From: an uncultured Maritimibacter sp.
GTDB taxonomy: Bacteria > Pseudomonadota > Alphaproteobacteria > Rhodobacterales > Rhodobacteraceae
Length of the DNA stretch: 64,000 nucleotides
Assembly (NCBI GenBank): GCA_913063035.1
Contig: CAJXYS010000009.1
Coordinates: 1-64,000, forward strand
Reading direction: 5' to 3'
The translations under genes were made by a program, and so were the position numbers. Below, piece after piece: positions 33,438-40,565 of the stretch. The notes below the pieces were generated by a model. It worked only from the letters and a program-made list of their open reading frames with translations. It did no database searches and was not told the origin of the DNA. The stretch's first letter is position 1. Every line of letters begins with the position of its first letter.

Positions 33438-33857
33438 TCAATCTCCGCTGAGCGATTTCGTCAGCACCAGCGCGTCGCTGCGCCGCTTGTCCGGGGCGGT
33501 GTAGTAATCGGGCCGGCGGCCGCTCTCTTCATAGCCCGCCCCCGCGTAGAGCGCCCGTGCCGCCGCGTTGTCGTCTGCGACCTCGAGGAACAGGCGGGTC
33601 GCGCCCCTTGCCGCCACGGCGGTTTCGAAGGCAGCCAGCACCGCCCGGCCGCGCCCCGCGCGTCGCAGGGACGGCGGCACGGCGATGGTCAGGAGTTCGG
33701 CCTCGTCCAGCGTCACCCGGCCAAGCGCGATGCCCTCGGCGTCGCCCACGAGCAGGATGCCGGGACTGTCGAGAAGGGTGGCGAATTCCGCCGCGCTCCA
33801 GGGGCGCGAGGTGGTGAAGGCTGCGGCATGGAGCGCCGCCAGCGCCGCGGGTGTCAT
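33438..33857 (-). CDS. rimI: Ribosomal protein S18 alanine N-acetyltransferase (RimI-like)
   Basis: GNAT acetyltransferase, 139 residues. ELLTIAVPPSLRRAGRGRAVL is the acetyl-CoA pyrophosphate loop (R/Q-x-x-G-x-G/A), and LFLEVADDNAAARALYAGAGY is the typical RimI segment. Start ATG 33857 overlaps the tsaB stop (ATGA). A longer frame to 33983 would overlap tsaB heavily and is not credible. The tsaB-rimI pair is a conserved linkage across bacteria. Confidence 0.88.
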   Translation of the reverse strand: MTPAALAALHAAAFTTSRPWSAAEFATLLDSPGILLVGDAEGIALGRVTLDEAELLTIAVPPSLRRAGRGRAVLAAFETAVAARGATRLFLEVADDNAAARALYAGAGYEESGRRPDYYTAPDKRRSDALVLTKSLSGD

Positions 33858-34507
33858 GGCAGGATCACGGGCGGCGCCTCGGCGGGCGGCGCCGCGTCCG
33901 CGGGACGAACATAGAGCGGTGCCGGGCGCGGCTGCCTGCGCCCCAGCCGCCGCGCGGCGACCCGGGCGATGGCGACGGCGCACGGGTCGGCCGGCGCGCG
34001 GACCGCGCTGCCCAGCCGTGCCGCCAGCGTTTCGGCGGCATGGCCGATGCAGGGGGTTCCGGCCGGCGCCGGCAACGCGACCGTGTCCGGCGCGCCCAGC
34101 ACCGGGTCCAGCGGCCGGTCGTCCCCGGCGAGCGCCAGGTAGGCGAGACCGCGCCGTGCGTCCAGACTGGCCAGCACGGGGCCGGGCTGGCCTTCGGCCA
34201 GCGCATCGAAGCCCGCCACGCCGATCGCGGGGATCCCGAGCGACAGCGCGAGCCCGCGCGCCGCGGCGACGGATATGCGCACGCCGGTAAAGTTCCCGGG
34301 GCCGATCCCGACGCCGATACCGGCGAGATCGCGCCAGCCGGCGCCCGCCTCCGAGAGCAGCTCCTCGAGCAGCGGGAAGAGCCGTTCGGCCTGTCCGCGC
34401 CCCATCTCCTCGTGCCGGCGCGCAACGGGATCGTCACCGCAAAGCAAAGCGGCCGCGCAATGCGCGGCCGATGTATCGAAGCCCAGGACGAGCGGCTCAG
34501 GCGGCAA
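33854..34507 (-). CDS. tsaB: tRNA threonylcarbamoyladenosine biosynthesis protein TsaB
   Basis: Partner and scaffold of TsaD in making t6A37 on ANN-decoding tRNAs. 217 residues; ASKHA fold with N-terminal LGFDTSAAHCAAALL, then GIGVGIGPGNFTGVRIS (the 'GPGSFTGLR' motif). Normal length. The start is TTG 34507 within the end of the nfu gene (11-nt overlap); a GAGG lies upstream. Operon nfu-tsaB-rimI. Confidence 0.9.
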   Translation of the reverse strand: MPPEPLVLGFDTSAAHCAAALLCGDDPVARRHEEMGRGQAERLFPLLEELLSEAGAGWRDLAGIGVGIGPGNFTGVRISVAAARGLALSLGIPAIGVAGFDALAEGQPGPVLASLDARRGLAYLALAGDDRPLDPVLGAPDTVALPAPAGTPCIGHAAETLAARLGSAVRAPADPCAVAIARVAARRLGRRQPRPAPLYVRPADAAPPAEAPPVILP

Positions 34508-35057
34508 CCGGGCGGACCTCGATCACTTCGGGGATGTAGTGGCGCAGAAGGTTCTCGATCCCCATCTTCAGCGTCAGCGTCGACGACGGGCACCCGGCGC
34601 AGGCGCCCTGCATGTGCAGGTAGACGATGCCGCGATCGAAACCGTGGAAGGTGATGTCGCCCCCGTCCTGCGCCACGGCCGGGCGCACCCGGGTGTCGAG
34701 CAGTTCCTTGATCTGGTTCACGATCTCGGAATCCGGGCCGTCATGGGCGGCGTGAGCGCTTTCCTCGCGCTCGCCTTCGAGAACCGGGTCACCGGACTGG
34801 AAATGCTCCATGATCGCGCCGAGGATGGCAGGCTTCACATGCTCCCAAGCGACCGCGTCATCCTTGGTCACGGTGACGAAATCATGCCCGAGAAACACGC
34901 CCGTCACGCCGTCATTGGCGAAGATACGCCGGGCGAGGGGCGATTTCTGCGCCGCGTCGAGCGTCGGGAAATCGGCTGTCCCGCCGTCGAGGACGGCCTG
35001 GCCGGGCAGGAATTTCAGCGTTGCGGGGTTCGGTGTCGATTCCGTCTGGATGAACAT
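34497..35057 (-). CDS. NfuA/NifU-like iron-sulfur cluster carrier
   Basis: Transfers Fe-S clusters to client enzymes such as lipoyl synthase and dehydratases. 186 residues: an N-terminal Nfu_N domain (MFIQTESTPNPATLKFLPG, about 1-90) and a C-terminal NifU domain (about 110-180) with the cluster-binding CxxC in GACAGCPSSTLTLKMGIE. ATG 35057 follows CCAGGAGGCG; an in-frame ATG 39 nt upstream is less likely. First gene of an nfu-tsaB-rimI operon. Confidence 0.93.
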   Translation of the reverse strand: MFIQTESTPNPATLKFLPGQAVLDGGTADFPTLDAAQKSPLARRIFANDGVTGVFLGHDFVTVTKDDAVAWEHVKPAILGAIMEHFQSGDPVLEGEREESAHAAHDGPDSEIVNQIKELLDTRVRPAVAQDGGDITFHGFDRGIVYLHMQGACAGCPSSTLTLKMGIENLLRHYIPEVIEVRPVAA

Positions 35058-35134
35058 GTGCGCCTCCTGGGTATGAACAGGATATGCGCGCCGCATCGCA
35101 TGGTGTCAAGATTTAGAACAATTCTAAAAGCGGC

Positions 35135-35590
35135 TCAGGCAACTGCCTCGATCTCGTCCTTGCTGAGCCCGCCGGGCACGATCGTGATCGGGATGGGCAG
35201 CGTTCCCGACGTCCGGCTCAGTTGGCTGACAAGCGGGCCGGGCCCGTCACGTGACACGCCCGCGCCCAGGACCAGCACGCCGATGTCGCGATCCTCCTCG
35301 ATCTGGGCGAGGATCTCGGGCACCGCCTCGCCCTCGCGGATGACCAGTTCCGGGTCCACCTGCTGACGGTCGCGCATCCATTTCGCGAACACCTCGAAAT
35401 GGGCGTTGATGCGCTCGCGCGCCTCTTCGCGCATGATGTCGCCCACGCCGATCCAGTGCTGGAATTCCTCGGGCGGGATGATGGCCAGGATCTGGACGCC
35501 CCCTTTCGTGCGCGCCGCGCGCATCGCGGCGAAGCGCATGGCATTCAGGCATTCCTTGCTGTCGTCGAGCACGACGAGAAACTTGCGCAT
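35135..35590 (-). CDS. Universal stress protein (UspA family)
   Basis: 151 residues, single Usp domain: VVLDDSKECLNAMRFAAMRA at the N-terminus, GEAVPEILAQIEEDRDIGVLVLGAG, and C-terminal IPITIVPGG. The ATP-binding G-2x-G-9x-G(S/T) motif is not clearly intact (GAGVSRDGPGPLVSQLS), so nucleotide binding is uncertain. Monocistronic, upstream of nfu by 77 nt. Confidence 0.85.
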   Translation of the reverse strand: MRKFLVVLDDSKECLNAMRFAAMRAARTKGGVQILAIIPPEEFQHWIGVGDIMREEARERINAHFEVFAKWMRDRQQVDPELVIREGEAVPEILAQIEEDRDIGVLVLGAGVSRDGPGPLVSQLSRTSGTLPIPITIVPGGLSKDEIEAVA

Positions 35591-35652
35591 GGGTGGCCTC
35601 CGGTTGCCCGCGGCATGATTGCGGAAAGCGTGCCGTCCGGCAAGCCTTGTGC

Positions 35653-36516
35653 TTAGCCGGCGGAATGCGCCCAGTCCCAGTACAGCTCGCGCACCCGGCG
35701 GGTGACGGGCCCAACCTGGTAATGCGTGTCGTCGAACTGGGTGACCGGGGTGACCTTGCTCATGTTGCCGGACAGGAAGACCTCGTCGGCGGCCCGGAAG
35801 TCGTCGAAGGTCAGCACCGTCTCGTGCACGGCGACGCCCTCTGCCCCGAGGTTCGAGATGTGCCGCGCCCGCGTGATCCCGGCCAGGAAGGTGCCGTTCG
35901 CCACCGGCGTGAAGATCTCGCCGTCACGGACCATGAACACGTTGGCCGTCGCGCTCTCTGCCACGTTGCCGAGCGCGTCCGCGACCAGCGCGTTGCCGAA
36001 GCCCTTTCCGCGGGCCTCGGCAAGCATCCGGGCATTGTTGGGATAGAGACAGCCCGCCTTGGCATTGACGACGGCGTCTTCCAGAACCGGGCGGCGGAAG
36101 CGGGTCGTGGTCAGCGTCGTGGTGGCCTCTGCCGGGGCCATCGGGATTTCCTCGAGGCAGATGCAGAAACCGGTGGCGCCCTGTTTCGGCACCACGCCAA
36201 GGTCGCCGCCGTGCAGCGCCCAGTACATCGGCCGGATATAGACCGCGCTTCCGGCGGGATAGGCCGTCAGGCCCTCGCGCACGATCTCGGCCATTTCGGC
36301 GGCGCCGGTGGTCGGGGTGATCATCAGCGCCTCGGCCGAGCGGTTCACACGGGTGCAATGGGCCTCAAGATCGGGCGTGATTCCCTCGAAGTGCCGCGCG
36401 CCGTCGAAGACCGTGGTGCCGAGCCAGGCGCCGTGATCGGCCGCGTTCATGACCTTCACGTCGCCGTCATGCCAGCGCCCGTCATACCAGGTGCGGATGT
36501 TCTGTCCCGTTGCCAT
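35653..36516 (-). CDS. ilvE: Branched-chain amino acid aminotransferase (class IV)
   Basis: PLP enzyme transaminating Leu/Ile/Val with 2-oxoglutarate. 287 residues: MATGQNIRTWYDGRWHDGDV, VFDGARHFEGITPDLEAHC, the PLP-lysine segment VVNAKAGCLYPNNARM, and SATANVFMV near the phosphate-binding turn. It is close to the D-amino-acid-aminotransferase-like branch, so activity should be confirmed, but the BCAT features are good. ATG 36516 follows GGAGGACAGC. Confidence 0.88.
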   Translation of the reverse strand: MATGQNIRTWYDGRWHDGDVKVMNAADHGAWLGTTVFDGARHFEGITPDLEAHCTRVNRSAEALMITPTTGAAEMAEIVREGLTAYPAGSAVYIRPMYWALHGGDLGVVPKQGATGFCICLEEIPMAPAEATTTLTTTRFRRPVLEDAVVNAKAGCLYPNNARMLAEARGKGFGNALVADALGNVAESATANVFMVRDGEIFTPVANGTFLAGITRARHISNLGAEGVAVHETVLTFDDFRAADEVFLSGNMSKVTPVTQFDDTHYQVGPVTRRVRELYWDWAHSAG

Positions 36517-36582
36517 GCTGTCCTCCCGAAAATCGCCGGCATCTAACCACCGCCGGGCGGGAGGGTCCAGAGCCGCCGGGAC

Positions 36583-37071
36583 CTATGCCTCCGCTTCGGC
36601 GAGAAGCGCGGCGACGTCGAGCGGCGCATTGATCATCGCCAAATGCCCGTCGCCATCGCGCGGCCAGTCCGACCGGGGCCGGTCGCGGTAGAGCTCGACG
36701 CCGTTGCCGTCCGGATCGCGCAGGTAGACGGCCTCGCTGACGCCGTGATCGGCCGCGCCGTCGAGCGGGATGCCCGCCTCGGTCACGCGCCGCACCGCTT
36801 CCGCCAGCGCCGCGCGCGACGGGTAGAGAAAGGCCGTGTGGTACAGGCCTGTATGTCCCGGCGGCGGCGGTGTGCCGCCACGGCTCTCCCAGGTGTTGAG
36901 CCCGATATGGTGATGATATCCGCCGGCCGAGAGGAAAGCCGCGCCGGGACCGTAGCGTTGCTGCAGCTCGAAGCCGAGAACGCCGGAATAGAAGGCGATG
37001 GCGCGGTCGAGATCGGCGACCTTCAGGTGCACATGCCCGATGCGGGTTTCGGGGTGGGTCGGGGCTGTCAT
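36583..37071 (-). CDS. VOC superfamily (glyoxalase/extradiol dioxygenase fold) protein
   Basis: 162 residues with two beta-alpha-beta-beta-beta modules. Candidate metal ligands occur in IGHVHLKVADLDRA, TGLYHTAFLYP and the C-terminal GNGVELYRDRP glutamate. It resembles the CatE-like group (YHHHIGLNTWESRG), suggesting ring-cleavage or glyoxalase-type chemistry, but substrate is unknown. Monocistronic between ilvE and trpS. Confidence 0.82.
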   Translation of the reverse strand: MTAPTHPETRIGHVHLKVADLDRAIAFYSGVLGFELQQRYGPGAAFLSAGGYHHHIGLNTWESRGGTPPPPGHTGLYHTAFLYPSRAALAEAVRRVTEAGIPLDGAADHGVSEAVYLRDPDGNGVELYRDRPRSDWPRDGDGHLAMINAPLDVAALLAEAEA

Positions 37072-37180
37072 GGCGCGCTCTCCTGTTCGTCTCGACGCCA
37101 GGGTAAGCCCGTCGCCCCGGAAATGCGTCCCCGCTGAAAGCGCAGATGCTGTGCGCCGGCGCAGGCTCGCCGCGCGCCGC

Positions 37181-38236
37181 TCAACGCGAGCGCACCATCC
37201 CGATGATGTCGCGGGTGCGGGCCAGGATCGGTTCGGCGATCTCGGCCGCGCGGTCGGCGCCGTGCCCCAGCAGCCGGTCGATCTCGGCCGGGTCTTCCAT
37301 CAGCCGGCCCATTTCTTCGGAAATCGGGGCGAGCTTGGCCACCGCAAGGTCGGCGAGCGACGGTTTGAAGGTCGCGAATTGCTGGCCGGCATGGTCGGCG
37401 ATCACCGCCCCGGGGGTGGTGTCGGCCAGTGCGGCGTAGATATTGACGAGGTTGCGCGCCTCCGGCCGATCCTCGAGCCCCTCGACGCTGTCGGGCAGCG
37501 GCTCGGGATCGGTGCGGGCCTTGCGGATTTTCTTGGCGATGGTGTCGGCGTCGTCGGTAAGGTTGATCCGGCTCATGTCCGAGGGATCGGATTTCGACAT
37601 CTTCTTGGACCCGTCGCGCAGGCTCATCACCCGCGTGGCCGCGCCCTCGATCACCGGCTCGACGACGGGGAAGAAATCCACGCCGAAATCCTGGTTGAAC
37701 TTGATCGCGATGTCGCGGGTCAGCTCGAGATGCTGCTTCTGATCCTCGCCCACCGGCACATGCGTGGCGTGGTAGGCCAGAATATCGGCGGCCATCAGCG
37801 TCGGATAGGCGTAAAGCCCGACGCTCGCGGCCTCGCGGTTCTTTCCGGCCTTGTCCTTGAACTGGGTCATGCGGTTCAGCCAGCCGATCCGCGCCACGCA
37901 GGAGAAGATCCAGCCGAGCTCGGCATGGGCCGGGACCTGGCTCTGGTTGAACAGGACGGAGCGTTTCGGGTCGATGCCGGCGGCGATGAAGCCCGCCGCC
38001 AGTTCCCGTGTCGCGCGGGTCAGTGCGGCAGGATCCTGCCAGACGGTGATCGCGTGCAGGTCGACGATGCAGTAGATCGTCTCCGTGCCGCTTTCCTGCA
38101 TGTCCACGAAGCGTTTCATCGCGCCGAGATAGTTGCCCAGCGTCAGGTGGCCCGAGGGCTGGATTCCCGAAAAGACCCGCGGCGTGCGCCGGTTCGCGCC
38201 GCCGCCGTCACGAGGCGTGTGGACCGCTCCCGTCAT
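37181..38236 (-). CDS. trpS: Tryptophanyl-tRNA synthetase
   Basis: Class I aminoacyl-tRNA synthetase, 351 residues. [20 protein letters not shown] holds the HIGH-type motif (SGHLTLGN), DLHAITVW and the KMSKS motif in [13 protein letters not shown]. The N-terminal 25 residues ([18 protein letters not shown]) extend beyond the usual start and are Gly/Arg-rich. ATG 38236 lies downstream of GGAGATACAG; a TTG 18 nt upstream is an alternative. Confidence 0.95.
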   Translation of the reverse strand: MTGAVHTPRDGGGANRRTPRVFSGIQPSGHLTLGNYLGAMKRFVDMQESGTETIYCIVDLHAITVWQDPAALTRATRELAAGFIAAGIDPKRSVLFNQSQVPAHAELGWIFSCVARIGWLNRMTQFKDKAGKNREAASVGLYAYPTLMAADILAYHATHVPVGEDQKQHLELTRDIAIKFNQDFGVDFFPVVEPVIEGAATRVMSLRDGSKKMSKSDPSDMSRINLTDDADTIAKKIRKARTDPEPLPDSVEGLEDRPEARNLVNIYAALADTTPGAVIADHAGQQFATFKPSLADLAVAKLAPISEEMGRLMEDPAEIDRLLGHGADRAAEIAEPILARTRDIIGMVRSR

Positions 38237-38312
38237 CTTCTGTATCTCCGTCAAAGAAAGTCACGCGCGCTTATCGCCGCCGCACCGGCGGGCGTCAACC
38301 GGAGCTTTGCCC

Positions 38313-39011
38313 GTGCAGGACAGCGACCCGAACGCCAATCCCTTCAACCCGCTGCCGCCCGTGGTGATCGCGCTGGCCGTGGTGATCGCGGGGATCGAGC
38401 TGCTCTTCGCGGCCGCCGAACGCGGCTTTATCGGCGGCCCCGGTGCCATCGGCTGGCGGCTGGCGGCGATCCAGGCCTGGGGCTTCGTCGACGTGGTCTT
38501 CGACTGGATGATCCAGAACCGCCGCTTCCCGCCGGGCGACGTGGCCCGGCTCGTGACCTACCCGCTGTTGCACGTGGGGTTCAGCCATGCGCTTTTCGTG
38601 GTGGTCTTCGTTCTCGCCCTCGGCAAGATGGTGGGCGAGGCGTTCCGGGGCTGGGCGGTGCTGGCGGTCTTCTTCGGGGCGTCCGTCGGCGGTGCGCTCG
38701 CCTATGGCCTGCTGCTCGATGACCGGGTGGCGCTTGCCGGGGGGTTTCCCGGCGTCTACGGGCTGATCGGGGCCTTCACCTATATCCTGTGGATGCGGCT
38801 GAGCGATGCCGGCGCGAAACGCTACCGGGCCTTCGCGCTGGTCGGGCTCTTGCTGGCGGTGCAACTCCTGTTCCAGCTCTTCTTCGGCGGGCATAGCGGC
38901 TGGGTCGCCGACCTCTCGGGGTTCGTCACCGGGTTCCTGATGTCCTTCGTGGTCAGTCCCGGCGGTCCGGCGCGGCTGCGGGGCTGGCTGGCGCGGGCCC
39001 GCCGGCGCTAG
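38313..39011 (+). CDS. Rhomboid-fold membrane protein lacking catalytic residues
   Basis: 232 residues with about six membrane helices in rhomboid arrangement: VTYPLLHVGFSHALFVVVFV (TM2-like), LAGGFPGVYGLIGAFTYILW (TM4-like) and SGWVADLSGFVTGFLM (TM6-like). In active rhomboids the TM4 motif is GxSG and TM6 has a catalytic His. Here the Ser position is Pro146 (G-F-P-G) and the His position is Asp200, so proteolysis is not expected. The TM2 Asn of the oxyanion hole is also replaced. Start is GTG 38313 with GGAG upstream. It converges with murJ, 3 nt apart. Confidence 0.8.
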   Translation: MQDSDPNANPFNPLPPVVIALAVVIAGIELLFAAAERGFIGGPGAIGWRLAAIQAWGFVDVVFDWMIQNRRFPPGDVARLVTYPLLHVGFSHALFVVVFVLALGKMVGEAFRGWAVLAVFFGASVGGALAYGLLLDDRVALAGGFPGVYGLIGAFTYILWMRLSDAGAKRYRAFALVGLLLAVQLLFQLFFGGHSGWVADLSGFVTGFLMSFVVSPGGPARLRGWLARARRR

Positions 39012-39014
39012 GGC

Positions 39015-40565
39015 CTATCCCCGCTTGACGGCCGATTTCAGGTCGGCGCGGGTAAAGGCGCCGGTCAGGATGCTGGCGAGCGCGTAGGCGCCCATCCCGG
39101 CGCCCACCAGGGCGGCCAGCGCGGGGACGCGCAGAACCGGGTCGTCCCAAAGCCCGGACATGGCGCTGTCGAGGCCCCAGAGCACCCCGGCCATCAGGGC
39201 CGAGGCGAGCAGCATCCGCGGCAGGCGACGCTTCAGCCGGTCGTCCGGGGCGGCGGCGTCGCCCATGCGGCGCGAGCCGACCCAGAGCAGAACCGCCATC
39301 GCCCAGCCTGCCAGGGTCGTGCCCAGCGCGGCGGCGATATAGCCCAGGCTGTAGCTGAGCCCGATCGCCACCGCGGCGTTCACGACCAGCGAGACGACCG
39401 CGAAATAGAACGGCGTCCGCGTGTCTTCGCGCGCGAAATAGAGCGGCTGCAGCACCTTTTGCAGCACGAAGGCCGGCAGCCCGGCGCCGTAGACCGCAAG
39501 CGCCATCGCCGTGGCCGCGCTGTCGTCGGCGGTGAAGGCGCCACGCTCGAACAGCACCGAGATGAGCGGCCCCGGCACCACCACCAGCGCCACCGCCGCC
39601 GGTACCGTCAGCGCCAGTGCGAACTCGGTCGCGCGGTTGAAGGCATGGCGTCCGCCATCCGTGTCGTCGGCGCGCAGGCGCCGCGACAGGTCGGGCAACA
39701 GCACCACGCCGATGGCGATGCCCACGACGCCCAGCGGCAACTGGTAGAGCCGGTCGGCGTAGTTTAGCCAGGCGACCGCGCCGTCATAGAAGCTCGCCAC
39801 CTGCCGGCCGACGAGCAGGTTGATCTGCACGACGCCGCCCGCCATCGCCGCGGGCGCCGCGATCACGGCCAGCCGCCTGAGTTCCGGCGTCAGCCGCGGG
39901 CGGTGCGGGCGGATGCGGAGGCCCGCACGCTCGGCCGCGCGCCAAAGCAGCGCGAGTTGCGCGATCCCGGCAACAGGCACCGTCCAGGCCAGCGTCGCGC
40001 CCAGCGGCCAGCCCAACGCCGCACCGACCGCCAGCGCGGCGATGAACAGCAGGTTCAGCAGCACCGGCGCGGCCGCGGCGGCCACGAACCGGCCCATCGC
40101 GTTCAGAACGCCCGAGAGCAGCGCGGCCAGCGAGATGAACAGGATATAGGGAAAGGCGATGCGCCCGAAATCCACCGCCATGTCGAAGCGCGCATCCGCG
40201 AGAAACCCGCTGGCCATCGCCACCACCAGCGCCGGCATGGCGAGTTGTGCCAGCAGCGTGAAGACGATGAGAATTCCCGCCAGCCCGCTCAGCGCGTCCG
40301 AGGCGAAGCGCTGGGCCTCCGCCGTGCCGTCGCCCTCGAGCTTTTTCGAGAACATCGGGACGAAGGCCATGTTGAAGGCGCCCTCGGCGAAGAAACGGCG
40401 GAACATGTTGGGCAGGGAAAAGGCGATCAGAAAGGCCTCGGCCACCGGCCCGGCGCCGAGAAAGGCCGCGATCATGATGTCGCGCACGAAACCCAGGACA
40501 CGGCTCGCCAGCGTCCAGGCACCGACGGTGAAGAACCCCGCGACCAGCCGGATCGGCGAGGTCAC
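39015..40565 (-). CDS. murJ: Lipid II flippase MurJ
   Basis: Moves lipid II across the inner membrane for peptidoglycan synthesis. 516 residues and about 14 membrane helices of the MOP superfamily. It starts TSPIRLVAGFFTVGAWTLAS, with ALSRVLGFVRD-like LASRVLGFVRDIMIAAFLGA and PNMFRRFFAEGAFNMAFVPM (the Arg/Glu cavity motif). The start overlaps the glnD stop by 4 nt (ATGA). The glnD-murJ-trpS neighbourhood is common in Rhodobacteraceae. Confidence 0.95.
   Translation of the reverse strand: MTSPIRLVAGFFTVGAWTLASRVLGFVRDIMIAAFLGAGPVAEAFLIAFSLPNMFRRFFAEGAFNMAFVPMFSKKLEGDGTAEAQRFASDALSGLAGILIVFTLLAQLAMPALVVAMASGFLADARFDMAVDFGRIAFPYILFISLAALLSGVLNAMGRFVAAAAAPVLLNLLFIAALAVGAALGWPLGATLAWTVPVAGIAQLALLWRAAERAGLRIRPHRPRLTPELRRLAVIAAPAAMAGGVVQINLLVGRQVASFYDGAVAWLNYADRLYQLPLGVVGIAIGVVLLPDLSRRLRADDTDGGRHAFNRATEFALALTVPAAVALVVVPGPLISVLFERGAFTADDSAATAMALAVYGAGLPAFVLQKVLQPLYFAREDTRTPFYFAVVSLVVNAAVAIGLSYSLGYIAAALGTTLAGWAMAVLLWVGSRRMGDAAAPDDRLKRRLPRMLLASALMAGVLWGLDSAMSGLWDDPVLRVPALAALVGAGMGAYALASILTGAFTRADLKSAVKRG

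Noticed and set aside
33438-33983. A longer rimI frame starting at 33983
   Set aside because: The extra 42 residues are Arg/Ala/Gly-rich and overlap tsaB; the ATGA-coupled ATG 33857 matches the family N-terminus.
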